From the NCBI RefSeq assembly GCF_001640805.2, contig NC_066836.1, forward strand, positions 1,263,798-1,327,797: a stretch of DNA of 64,000 nt, read 5' to 3'. This DNA is from Lates calcarifer (Eukaryota > Chordata > Actinopteri > Centropomidae). Both the position numbers and the translations under genes were made by a program. The notes below the pieces were generated by a model. It searched no databases. It saw only the letters and a list, made by a program, of their open reading frames with translations, and had not been told where the DNA came from. Positions within the stretch are counted from its first letter, which is position 1; each line of letters opens with the position of its first letter. Positions 21,892 to 33,849 of this stretch are shown here, one piece after another.

Positions 21892-24286
21892 CTGAAGTTT
21901 GACAGCAGCAACAAGCAGCACACACACATTCACACAGTCAACAGCAGCTTCCAGCACTGCACTGCATTCAGTCTGATCCTGGAAACTACATGGACTCTGA
22001 TCACTAAACTACTCATCAATACAGCACAAAGTTCACCACATATACTGGATTCACCTTCACATAGATTTACTCTGCTATATATCATGCTTATATATTATGG
22101 ATATCATCAGAGAAAGATCAACAAAGATGGCAACAGGATTTACATTCTTTATATTCATATTCAACTTTTAGAAATCACAAGCTCAGAATAGATGTGTCAT
22201 CATAATATTATATATTTACAATATTTGAAATATATCTTTAACAAAAAGACATATTTAACATTTTTTTTAAATACAATGATAGTTATAAGTTAAACTGTAT
22301 TAACCTGATATTTTACAATATAAATAATATGACAAGATTTTATCCCTAATTTTAAATGTAAAAACATTTACCATGATATATTTGGGTCATATATATATAA
22401 TTACAAATATAAAAGTGTTTACATGGTTTTGGTTTGTCATATATCTACATAGGCATTATTTCTGTATGTATATGTATAAATATGTGTTGATTTGAAATTC
22501 AATTTTTGGTTTAGACAAATATATCTTTTAGTATTATATATCTCTAATTTATTAATTACATCATGATTTAATAATTATGTATTACCTTTATGACATTTAA
22601 AATTAATTATACTAAACATAAGAAATGAGAAACATTTATAGTCATAAAATACAAAATATTGTACGTATATGTTTTGGTAATAAAGAGATTTACAAATAAA
22701 GAAGTGAGAGAGTGTTCTCTATTGTCTTATATCTACACAGATACCATTTCTGTATGTATATATACATATACAAAAATTCTATATATTGATACTAAATCAT
22801 ATTTGTGTGTAAGAATATTTGAAATATATCTTTAACAAAAAGACATATTTAACATTATTTAAAATACAATGATAGTTATAAGTTAAACTGTATCAACCAG
22901 ATCTTTTACAATATAAATAATATAACAAGATTTTATCCCTAATGTTAAACGTACAAACAAAACATTTACCATGATATATTTTGGTCACATATATAATTAC
23001 AAATATAAAAGTGTGTACATGTTATTGGATTGTCTTATATCTACACAGGTGTAATTTCTGTATGTATATGTATAAAGAATATATGTGTTGATATGAAATT
23101 CAAGTTTTGGTTCACACAAATATATCTTTTAGTATTATATATCTCTAATTTGTTGATTACCTCATGATTTAATAATTATGTATTACCTATATTACCTATA
23201 TTAAATTCATTGTACTAAATATAAGAAATGAGAAACATTTATAGTCATAAAATACAAAACATTAGCAAGTAGATGTTTTGGTAATAAACAGATTTACAAA
23301 TAAAGAAGTGAGAGTGTGTTCTCTATTGTTTATATCCACACAGATATCATTTCTGTATGTATATACACATACAAATATTCTACATATTGATACTAAATCA
23401 TATTTTTGTGTACGATGTCTAATGATTTAAATTAAATTTTGAAAAAAATGAAATATGTTTTGGAAAAATAATTACATTGATATAAAGAACAGTTAGTATT
23501 GGAAAAGAAATTTAATAAAAAATATATAAAGATATAGGATCTATATTTTAAACAAAAATATATATTTACCATGATTTAAAATACATTGACAGTCATGAGC
23601 TATACAGTATTAACCACATATCTCACAATATAAACAATATTACAGGATTTTATGTCTAAAATAGAAAAAACATTTACCATGATATATTTTGGTCATATAT
23701 AATTTTATATATATATATATAGAATCAGGAAACACGGTTGTGTTTTTATATTGTTTTATATCTAAACGTGTAATTTCTGTGCTTATACATGAACATACAT
23801 TTTATATATTGATTTTTTTTATGTTGGATAAATATATATTGATCATAATCTCATCATTAAATGATTTACTCTCACACAATTTTAAATAATTTCTACATTA
23901 AACTAAATTCATGTTTTTGTTTAAGAGATATTTACAATCATATAAAGAACAGTTATCATCAGAACACTAATAGAATCAAAACAATATATTGCCTATTTGT
24001 CTTCAAATAATTTTAAATATATTTCACATTATTTTTAAATATATTTTACACAAAAAGACACATTCACCATTATATAAAGTGCAGTTACATTACTGAGATT
24101 ATTATTAGATTTCAACATCTTTTCACTAATTCTTCAACTTTTTCATTGAACAACGGCTGCATAAGGAACTTTGGACTAACTCTGAAAAAACTAACATGTA
24201 AAGTCTGAAGCAGCAGAAACTGACTTCAAACACATTTTCAACTTCTTCAATAAAACAACTGAAGGAAAATCAATGTTTATTCTTAC
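21892..24286 (-). other. J-C intron of cluster C, with internal tandem duplication
   Basis: Aligns with the cluster A intron but holds an extra copy of about 590 bp: the sequence from about 22215 ('atatttgaaatatatctttaac') to 22805 is repeated from about 22807 to 23420. No exon is seen. Confidence 0.6.
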
Positions 24287-24327
24287 CTGTTACATACAGT
24301 TTAGTTCCAGAGCCAAAGATGAAGTAA
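24287..24327 (-). CDS. TRGJ: TCR gamma joining segment, cluster C
   Basis: A 41-nt J encoding YFIFGSGTKLYVT with donor CAG|GTAAGA. It splices in phase 1 to TRGC-C. It differs from J-B by one residue (F for L). Confidence 0.93.
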
Positions 24328-24355
24328 CACAGTGAGAGAGACTGATACAAAAACC
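24328..24355 (-). promoter_or_regulatory. 12-RSS of J-C
   Basis: Heptamer CACAGTG (24328-24334), 12-nt spacer, nonamer ACAAAAACC (24347-24355). Confidence 0.93.
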
Positions 24356-24655
24356 TGTCTGCTGTTGAATGTGTCAGCTGAGGTGAACGAGTCCAAATGA
24401 TGAAGCAGTATCATATTTCAGCTCCATGATGTGTTTCTCTAATGTTCAGATCAACATGACTGTCTCTTCTTTTCTTTGCTTTTTTCTTCACACTGAAATA
24501 TCTCAACAAATATTCCCATTTCAACTGGTTCAGACGTTCATGTTCCCCTGAGGATCAACTGGAATAACTTTGCTGATCCTCTGACTTTTCATCTAGCGCC
24601 ATCATCAGGTCGACATTTTCATGTGTCCAATACTTTGTCAGGGTGACGGCCGTGC
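24356..24655 (-). promoter_or_regulatory. Conserved 300-bp block 5' of J-C
   Basis: Same block as 5' of J-A, J-B, J-D and J-E. Function is inferred from conservation and position. Confidence 0.45.
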
Positions 24656-25960
24656 CCCTGTGTTCTTCATCCACCTAGAATGGTACATTCCCAGTTTTGA
24701 CTCTGCTGTTGTTCACTGAATGAATCCTTGTCTCTCTGAGCCACAGGATCATTGCAGGCTCCAACATGAACCTACTCAACAGTCTTTCATGTGCTTCACT
24801 CCATCACTTTAGATAAGGATGGTTCATTCATTCATTCTCTTTCTGCCTTTTCCACATTACAAAGTGCAATCAGCTTATTACCACCCATAGTTACCTTTTA
24901 TTGTTGACTGACATGTAGAGGTCCAGTGAAACAGCATCAGTCTTTTCAGCAAATTCAATCAAATGAGGCAACTTAGTTGCTCAGGCAACTTCCTGCATCA
25001 TCTGCAGAGCTGTAGGTCACCAGGTTCCAGGCTGCTGGTACCAGTCCCACTCTGACCTCTGACCTCTGACCTCTGCCTCTTCCACGTCCTCGTCCATGAG
25101 GAACAGAGCTGCACCATGAGAATAATGAAACACAAAGAAGATGAAAGATATGACCTTGTAAACTTGGTATAAAACATTTGACTTGCTACAACAGACTTGA
25201 CATTATTTCCATTAGAGTGACACGTCTTCACCTGTGGAACATGACTCAGCTCTGTGCTTTTCTCTGCAGTTACACCAGAGTAAGAAGAAAATCTACACAA
25301 CATCAGAAATAGAACCCTGACATCTGATTTTCTTCCTTGTTCTTTTACACTTGTCTCTAAACAAAGTAGCTCCATGTATCACTGATGGTAGAGTAGAAAT
25401 GACTGTTACTGTTGAAGCTCGAGTCATAAACTTACTGATACAGAGGCTACGCTAATCCTGGGCTAACACTTTGTCTTCAACACGTATTGTGAGGGCTCAT
25501 TAGCTCACTTTCTACACTTCTACAATAAACATATGCTCCCTGTGTTTTCATACTGTTACTAATTGTTTCCTCTTATTGTGGCTAACTTACCCTCGGGCTG
25601 CAGACGCTCTGGATTCCACCATTTTCCTCTTCAGACACTTGTTAGTGTCGGTTTCCATGACAACGATCGTCAGTGAATTTGGGGGGCGGAGCTTCAGTGA
25701 AGGGAGGGGTGTGTTTGTTCAAGTATCAACAGTGTTTCTCCAGAATGGCGTACTGTGCCTTTAAATCAGACAAGCTGATGTGAGCTGGACTCTCACTAAC
25801 TAGGTTGCTGCTCAGTCAGCGTCATCACCGTGGGACGTCGCTAACATGCTCTGGAGATGGATTTGTCTTCAGTGAACTTTACTGCCAACTTCACACACTG
25901 TGCAGCATTAATACTTTCAGACAGGAAGTCTGCTTGTTTGTTTGTGTGGTTCTATAACCA
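24656..25960. other. Spacer between V-C and J-C
   Basis: No gene is recognised. It is near-identical to 4295-5423 up to about 25787. The next roughly 170 bp are unassigned. Confidence 0.45.
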
Positions 25961-26945
25961 CAGACAATAAGGAACATCACCACGTGTCCCCAGACACGCC
26001 ACTAACCACATTGTTAAATTTGTGGATGACACAGATGAACAGTGGTGGGCCTCATCAGGGACAACATTGACCTGGTCTACAGGGAGGAGGTGGAGCAGCT
26101 GGTGGGCTGGTGCAGAGTCAGCAGCCTGATCCTGAACGTGGACAAGACCAAAGAACTCATCGTCAACTTCAGGAAGAACCAGTCCAGCCATGCTCCACTA
26201 CTCATCAACAACAAAACCGTGGAGGTGGTCAGCAGTTCCTGGGGGTGCACATCACAGACGACCTCACCTGGTCTGTAAACACTGCATCACTGGTGAAGAG
26301 GGCACAGCAGCGGATGTACTTCCTGTGGAGGATGAGAAGAGCCCCCACCCATCCTCACCACATTCTACAGAAGCACCATAGAGAGCATCCTGACCAGCTG
26401 TATCTCAGTGTGGTGTGGAGGCTGCAGTGCCTCTGACTGGAAGGATGTGAGGAGAGTGGTGAGGACAGCAGAGAGACTCATCGGGACTTCTCTCCCCTCC
26501 ATCCAGGACACTGCAGAGAACTGCTGTGTGTCCCGGGCCAGGAAGATCTGCAGCGACTCCTCTCACCCCATCATGGACTGCTTACCCTGATGGCCTCTGG
26601 AAAGAGGTTCTGCAGCATTCGGTGTAGGACCATCAGGTTCTACAACAGCTCTGTCTGTATATACTCAGTGCTGCTGGACTCACACTGGACTGCTGATGCT
26701 TATTTATATATATATTTATATATTTAATCTATACTGCTGCTGTTCAAATCGCCATACACCCTAAAATCCTGCTGTACATATTTAATATTTATGTATATTT
26801 ATTCCCATTCTGCTTGTAGGAATTTTGCACATACATTTATACTGCACTGAAACTGAAAAACTGAGGCCTATGCAAACAAAATTTCATTCTGTATACACTT
26901 GCTGCAAACTGAATGACAATAAAAGTCTGTCTAAGTCTAACTCTA
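25961..26945 (+). mobile_element. LINE reverse-transcriptase 3' portion
   Basis: In shifting frames it reads TVVGLIRDNIDLVYREEVEQ, then NVDKTKELIVNFRKNQSSHA and a VHITDDLTWSVNT-like segment. These are characteristic of the C-terminal half of fish LINE reverse transcriptases. It ends in AATGACAATAAAAGTC plus a (TCTAAG)n tail at about 26920-26945. It is inserted beside V-C and absent beside V-A. Frameshifted and inactive. Confidence 0.75.
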
Positions 26946-27495
26946 ACTTGGACTCATCTGTGCGAACAGAAAAGGAAACTTACTTGTCAATGGACGCACA
27001 CAGGCTCTCAGTGTCCAAACTCTGCAGCTGACTCCACTGTTCCTCCACTACACTAACAGCTCCATTCTAGTCCTCACCTTCTCTGGAGCACCTCAACAGG
27101 TGACAACTGACGTCTGCTATCAAGGACTGATTGACACTCATCCAATAGAAAGACACAGGAGGCGGGACTTAGCAAAATGACAGGTAAAGATCTAAAAATA
27201 AGGAACAGATATTCAAGCAAAATAAACCTGAGGTAGAAACACATGAAAGGAAATGAAATCTACTTTACAACTGTTTAGTCTTGATGTAGTTTTCTTATTG
27301 TGCTTGTGTATTTCTTCTTTGTCCTCACTGTGTGGAACAACAGGAAACCTGCTGAAATATCAGCTACAAATATGAATCAATATCAGAGAAAAGTCCAGAA
27401 AAAGTGTCTGAGATGGAGGTGAAATATGTGAACCTGGGCTGTGGTTTACTGCTCTCTTCCTGTCACAAACACTGTTTGACATCTGTTCATCTGTT
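26946..27495. other. 3' flank of V-C
   Basis: No gene. Near-identical to 6896-7450 beside V-A. Confidence 0.45.
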
Positions 27496-27533
27496 GGTTT
27501 TTGTTCAGGCTGCACCCATCATTTCTCACTGTG
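27496..27533 (-). promoter_or_regulatory. 23-type RSS of V-C
   Basis: Heptamer CACAGTG (27527-27533, minus), 22-nt spacer, nonamer ACAAAAACC (27496-27504). Confidence 0.93.
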
Positions 27534-27991
27534 GGAACCAGACTTCAAACAGAGGCAGTAGTAGGAGGCTGAATGAGAGACTTGAACTGTCTCTATCTTC
27601 AACTCACAGCCGTTCTCTTTGTTCTCAGCTGTGAAATCATCTTGTTGAGGATGATTGTAAGGTTTATGAACATTACCACTACTGGCATCAAAAAGAAGAA
27701 TTGCTTTGAATGTTTCTGTGTCGTTCTTCTGGTACCAGACTATATAGCTATTATAACACCCCTCAGTCCCTCCACAGCTGAAGGAGACAGATTGACCAAC
27801 TCTCCTGGTCAATGATAACTGGTCCTGAACCAGATCTGCTGCCATGGCAACCAGCGCTGTAGAGACACAGACAGGTAGATGAAGGTCAGTGTGACAGTGT
27901 TTGTTAAAGGTTGAGTTTGTTGGCTCCTGATTGGCTGGAAACACTCACCTGAACACAGACAGCACAGAGCAGCAGCTGGGAGGAAAAGCAT
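27534..27991 (-). CDS. TRGV: TCR gamma variable segment, cluster C
   Basis: Leader exon 27949-27991 and V exon 27534-27856 give 122 codons, intact. FR1 is DLVQDQLSLTRRVGQSVSFS. CDR1 has the extra Cys (TEGCYNSY). FR2 is IVWYQKNDTETFKAIL and CDR2 is LFDASSGNVHKPY. FR3 is NHPQQDDFTAENKENGCELK, ending YYCLCLKSGS. It occupies the same place as V-A but differs in all three CDRs. CACGTG at 28089-28094. Divergent to V-D1, about 1.08 kb away. Confidence 0.93.
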
Positions 27992-29068
27992 TTTGTGCAG
28001 TGGTGTTTCCTCTGGTGAACCTGGGGAGAAGTGGCGCTCTGATGCAGCTGAGGCCAAACAAGGACGAGCTGTGAGATCAGACGAGGGCCACGTGCTTTCT
28101 GACAGCTCCTCACTCCTCCCATCAGCCCCTGCGGCCCACACACAAGGCTGCTGCTGCTGATTGACGCTGAAGCTGAAGCTGAAGCTGTTGTGTGCTTTTC
28201 AGGACTGAAACTGACACACTGCTGCCCTCTGCTGGCTGCAATAAACCAACTTGACTTTTCTTATCAATCTGTTGGTTCTTTTCTTGATCAACTGATTCAT
28301 CATTTTGTCTGTCAAAGACCAAGTCAGAGTGAAAACTGCTCATTAGAATTTCCTGCAGCTGCTTCAGATGACTTTTTGAAATGTTCATTTGAATATTAGT
28401 GGTGATAGTTGAAGTGTAACAGTAGTAGTCCTACAGTGTGGTTGCAGTGTGTAGTTGCAGCCAGCAGAGGGCAGCAGTGTGTCAGTTTTATTCCTGACAG
28501 CAGCAGCACAGAGCAGATGGAGGTGATGTCATAGAAACTGTCCTATCAGGTAATAACTACAGGTTTAAAGTCAAGACTTTTAGAATAATATCCAATATTT
28601 GATCTAAAAAGAGGAGAGTTCACTTTGGTTTCAAATCAATCAAATCAATCAAAGTGCTGACTTGTATATTTGAGTTTCTTTCAGCTGTTTCAGAGTCTGC
28701 TGTTAAAGCTTTGATTGAATATTCATGAAGAAATATTGAATTTCTCAGTGTGTCTGTAAGTGGACACTTTAATATTATATACAAATGAATGTTAGAATAT
28801 TAGAATGAAAAACAGCTCCAATAAACACCAAGTATAGATAATAATGAGAGAGAAGAAGAAAGAACACACACTCTTTTTAAACAAGTCTTTTTCTTTTCTT
28901 GTATCAGAACATGTGGAAGTGAACTTTAATGATGATGATGGGAGGAGTGAGGAGCTGTCAGAAAGCACGTGGCCCTCGTCTGATCTCACAGCTCGTCCTT
29001 GTTTGGCCTCAGCTGCATCAGAGCGCCACTTCTCCCCAGGTTCACCAGAGGAAACACCACTGCACAAA
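27992..29068. promoter_or_regulatory. Divergent V-C/V-D1 promoter interval with paired CTCF-like motifs
   Basis: Second copy of the 7947-9014 interval. The 34-bp inverted repeat is at 28208-28241 and 28455-28488, and the CTCF-like cores are at 28222-28235 (minus) and 28461-28474 (plus). E-boxes CACGTG are at 28089-28094 and 28966-28971. Confidence 0.6.
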
Positions 29069-29520
29069 ATGCTTTTCCTCCCAGCTGCTGCTCTGTGCTG
29101 TCTGTGTTCAGGTGAGTGTTTCCAGCCAATCAGGAGCCAACAAACTCAACCTTTAACAAACACTGTCACACTGACCTTCATCTACCTGTCTGTGTCTCTA
29201 CAGCGCTGGTTGCCATGGCAGCAGATCTGGATCAGCACCAGTTATCATTGACCAGGAGAGTTGGTCAATCTGTCTCCTTCAGCTGTGGACGGACAAAACA
29301 GTGTGGTACATATCTATTCTGGTATCAGAAGAAAGACAAAGAAACATTCAAAGCAATTCTGTACATTGAGACTGGTCGCACCCCACGTAAACCTTTCAAT
29401 CATCCTCAGCAAAATGATTTCACAGCTGAGAGAACACAGAGCAGCTCTGAGTTGAAGATAGAGACAGTTCAAGTCTCTCATTCAGCCTCCTACTACTGCT
29501 CCTGTTGGAAGTCTGGTTCC
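29069..29520 (+). CDS. TRGV: TCR gamma variable segment, cluster D, V1
   Basis: Leader exon 29069-29111 and V exon 29204-29520 give 120 codons, intact. FR1 is DLDQHQLSLTRRVGQSVSFS. CDR1 has the extra Cys (TKQCGTY). FR2 is LFWYQKKDKETFKAIL and CDR2 is YIETGRTPRKPF. FR3 is NHPQQNDFTAERTQSSSELK, ending YYCSCWKSGS. It is the positional partner of V-B1. Confidence 0.93.
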
Positions 29521-29558
29521 CACAGTGAGAAATGATGGGTGCAGCCTGAACAAAAACC
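29521..29558 (+). promoter_or_regulatory. 23-type RSS of V-D1
   Basis: Heptamer CACAGTG (29521-29527), 22-nt spacer, nonamer ACAAAAACC (29550-29558). Confidence 0.93.
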
Positions 29559-31809
29559 AACAGATGAACAGATGTCAAACAGTGTTTGTGACAGGAAGAG
29601 AGCAGTAAACCACAGCCCAGGTTCACATATTTCACCTCCATCTCAGACACCTTTTCTGGACTTCCAGGGTCAAAGGTCAAATGGCCCATTCAGAAGGGAC
29701 AATTCTAATGGACCACAGTTCATATGGAACTTATGAATAAACACTCTGTGCAACAAATTTTGTCTCTGCATTCAACATTTAACTGTGACTTTATCAAGAA
29801 AGTAGCCTGAGAGAGAACTATGCAGACTGGACTCCCTGAGATCCACAGACCTAACCAGGTTCTGTCTCCTCCATTGTTTATCTTTCTCTGCACCAGAGAT
29901 CTGCTCGTAAATTACCTCACATTCCAGGATACAATCCTCTAATGTTTGAAACTGTATGAAATAACTGTCTGACCATTTTGTAAAGAACGCCATTTTATTG
30001 ATCAAGTGCTTATAAGTAATTCTGTGAAAATCAGAATTTTCTACCATGTTGCTAAGTTAAGTTAATAAAGTGAGGAATTAATTCAAACATCTGCCATGGA
30101 ACCATATTACCATCCACTGACCATGTCTAAGCTTAACTAAAGAAGATAGACACAATGTTTTTTCAGGTATTGGAATCAAATGATTATTCCTCATGTCTTG
30201 TAATGACACTTATTTATTACTAATGATGAACACAATTTATTCTTTTGCAGCTTCATCAGTTAATCAGCTTAACTGTGTTAAGATTTAAGAGAAATGTGTT
30301 TTAATTCGTGTTTGTATTAATGCATTGTCTTTCTTTAGGTATCAGCGCCACAAGTTATATCTCATCTTATACAGTCTCCTAATTGATCATGGTGGAAGAC
30401 AAATATGTGATATGCACAAGTATTCCAGATGAATAATTTAGAGTTTATTAAGGGATCATATTTTGCTCTAACTGAGACAAAGTGAGGACAACGAACCATG
30501 ATTGGCTGAGACCACCTCACTCTGCCTGTAAACCTGATACTATCCTCAAGAGAATAAAGACTCTGGTGCACAAAGATAAATGCCTTTGGTTGAAATCAGC
30601 TCCAAGCTACAGCCACTCGCTGTGCACTTTAATTTTCTCTGTTCCTTTGTTCTCTTTTCACCACGTACTCCGCAAGTAACTTCTTCTTTTATCTGTACGC
30701 ACAAGTGACTTTCAATATTCCTCAAGTCAAGCAAACGTCAAGTTATGCCAAAGGAACAAAAATATCTGAATACTTAGAACAAATTTTTGATAATCCTGCG
30801 TTTTTATTCTGAAGATTTTTGACACTTTTAGAGTCATCTGGCCGACACCAGCGTCCTCTAAAGTAATCCAGAAAACATTAAGTAGGCTACATGAGAGATT
30901 ATTTTTCCTCAACCCCATAAGAGAGGCCTGTAGATTACACGACCACCTGCAGAGAAACCTGCAAGAAACTAAGTTTGCTGAGAGTGAACTCAACTAAAGC
31001 TGAACCGCTGAGACACCGGCAGAATCCGTCACCGTGTTAACCAGAGACACAGCCTCCAGGAGAATCCACCTGGATCCTGCGTTTCCAAGGTTACCACCAC
31101 AACCTCAGCCACCTGGATTCCAGCCAAGTCTGCAGCTGCTGCAACTCACAGTAGGCTGGTCTTAACATTCTGCTTGTGAGAAGGGTTGATGATAAAATAA
31201 GTAACTTTAATTTCACCATCGATAGAATCTCCAAAACAGATTATAGTTACAGACTAAAACGATTTGCTTCCACCAGATCACTGCTCATTTTACCTGCTGT
31301 TAGTTCACCATGATAGTTGATCATCCTTACACTTCTGTTTTATATTTATTTCACATGTTTTCACTCTATATATCTTCACCTTAGTAATCAATAAATTGTA
31401 AATACACTTGTAGACCCAGCAGTTTTGTGTGTTTCTTTGCAATGGTGAGCCAGATCCCTGATTCGAGGAATCACAATCTTAGATCTTAAAATTTACTGTG
31501 TGGATATTAATAAAGAATATTGATATCAAAATTAAATATCCCTGATTTCCATGCCAAAACTGGACGGTGGTGCCCCATTCAACGAGTGTAAACTGGATTT
31601 TCCAATGATTTAGTGCATTTATGCAGCACCATCATCTTTCCTTCAACCTAACCAAACATTAACCACAGTGTTGTCACATCAGAAAACAACAAGTCCTCCA
31701 AGCTAAAGCATCAGCAGAATATAGAGGAGGGCCACATCAACACAGGGCCACACTCACCTGTTAGAGTCCCCCAGAGCTAAAGGGACCTGAGGGCCCCTGT
31801 TCAGCCCCC

Positions 31810-31871
<62 letters not shown>

Positions 31872-32522
31872 GGATCTGTAGCTGTGTGTTTCCATCACAG
31901 CTGTTCAACAACAGATAACAGAGTGTGTTACTAAATTCACCACCAACCTGAGTGTGTTTGTGGGAACATGAATGTTTTCTTGTGTTTCTGCATCATGGTG
32001 ACCCAGATCTTTGATCTGCTGTCAGATTCAAATCAGGACCAAGAAACTTTTCACTCAGTCAGTTCAGAGAAACAGAGAATTCTGGGAAAAATCCTCATTT
32101 AGAAACAGATGGAAAGAATGAGAATAAAAGAAAGAGACAGAGTAGAAATAAGAAATGAATCCCCTCTGCAGGCTGACAGTAACCTTCATCTTCTTTTTCA
32201 ACAGCAACCATTTGAAGATTGAAGACAAACAGCCTGTTGGAGACTGAAGGTCTCAGTTTGACCAATCACACACTGACAAATAGAAGCTGTTTCTACCTGA
32301 ATGTTCCTGAGAGGAAAACCACACAACAGCTTCAGCTTCAGCTTCAGCGTCAATCAGCAGCAGCAGCCTTGTGTGTGGGCCGCAGGGGCTGATGGGAGGA
32401 GTGAGGAGCTGTCAGAAAGCACGTGGCCCTCGTCTGATCTCACAGCTCGTCCTTGTTTGGCCTCAGCTGCATCAGAGCGCCACTTCTCCCCAGGTTCACC
32501 AGAGGAAACACCACTGCACAAA
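29559..32522. other. Spacer V-D1/V-D2
   Basis: 29559-29660 is the V 3' flank. 29661-31630 is unlike the B cluster spacer and I recognise no gene in it; short open frames have no family resemblance. From about 31635 it matches the 5' side of V-B3 and includes a long (CA)n tract (about 31810-31866) and the 5' V block with CACGTG (32420-32425). Confidence 0.45.
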
Positions 32523-32968
32523 ATGCTTTTCCTCCCAGCTGCTGCTCTGTGCTGTCTGTGTTCAGGTGAGTGTTTCCAGCCAATCAGGAGCCAACAAACT
32601 CAACCTTTAACAAACACTGTCACACTGACCTTCATCTACCTGTCTGTGTCTCTACAGCGCTGGTTGCCATGGCAGCAGATCTGGTTCAGGACCAGTTATC
32701 ATTGACCAGGAGAGTTGGTCAATCTGTCTCCTTCAGCTGTGGAACTGAGGAGTGTGGTGGTGGTACTGTATACTGGTACCAGAAGAAAGACAAAGAAACA
32801 TTCAAAGCAATTCTGTATATTTACCCTGGTGACACCCCAGAGAAACCTTACAATCATCCTCAGGAAAATGATTTCACAGCTGAGGGAACACAGAGCAGCT
32901 CTGAGTTGAAGATAGAGACAGTTAAAGTCTCTCATTCAGCCTCCTACTACTGCTCCTGTTATAGTTCC
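32523..32968 (+). CDS. TRGV: TCR gamma variable segment, cluster D, V2
   Basis: Leader exon 32523-32565 and V exon 32658-32968 give 118 codons, intact. FR1 is DLVQDQLSLTRRVGQSVSFS. CDR1 has the extra Cys (TEECGGGT). FR2 is VYWYQKKDKETFKAIL and CDR2 is YIYPGDTPEKPY. FR3 is NHPQENDFTAEGTQSSSELK, ending YYCSCYSS. It sits where V-B3 sits, but its CDR2 and CDR3 are closest to V-B1, suggesting segmental conversion between V genes. Confidence 0.93.
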
Positions 32969-33006
32969 CACAGTGAGAAATGATGGGTGCAGCCTGAACA
33001 AAAACC
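32969..33006 (+). promoter_or_regulatory. 23-type RSS of V-D2
   Basis: Heptamer CACAGTG (32969-32975), 22-nt spacer, nonamer ACAAAAACC (32998-33006). Confidence 0.93.
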
Positions 33007-33849
33007 AACAGATGAACAGATGTCAAACAGTGTTTGTGACAGGAAGAGAGCAGTAAACCACAGCCCAGGTTCACATATTTCACCTCCATCTCAGACACTT
33101 TTTCTGGACTTTTCTCTGATATTGATTCATATTTGTAGCTGATATTTCAGCAGGTTTCCTGTTGTTCCACACAGTGAGGACAAAGAAGAAATACACAAGC
33201 ACAATAATGAAATGATTTCAGGGAGTAAGGATCATTATGAAATCACCATAAGCTACAGAACAGATGCAGATTTTACATCACTACTGGCTCAAAGACTACA
33301 GGGTGAGACAATTACATAACAATGCATTTTCAGTGAACATTTCCTTTTTCCTTCCTCACATGAAAATTTAACAACTATTCTCCCGCCTTGTAAACAGTCT
33401 GTGGACCAGTAGTTTCTTCTGTAAATTGTGTTTTTGAACAGCTGATCAGTAACAGATAGTGAAGGTCAGAGTTTTCCACCATTATTGAACTAACATTATT
33501 AGTCGAGGGACAGTTTGCAAATATTACTGGTCCTGGTTTGGGGTTAGGGTTTTATCCTAACTGGATCAGCTGTGAGTTGTACTGACAGCCATATTTTTCT
33601 CAGAGGATGGCAAGGTGAAGGCCTGACCTGCCCTCTCTGTCTCTGATTGTCTTATCCTGATATTCTAACCCAAACCAATCATCACTCCTCATGCCTAAAC
33701 CGAACCAACCCAACCAGAGAAGCAACATGTACCAGCCAGTTAGAGGCAGAGTAGAGCAGGTCATTCCTTCATCATTCTAGGAAAACATACTTGGTTTGTG
33801 GAGGACGACTGAAGGATTTGCATCGGGGGGATTTTAGAAGTGGGTTTAC
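33007..33849. other. 3' flank of V-D2
   Basis: No gene is seen. The first 200 bp match the flank of V-B3; the rest is unassigned. Confidence 0.4.
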
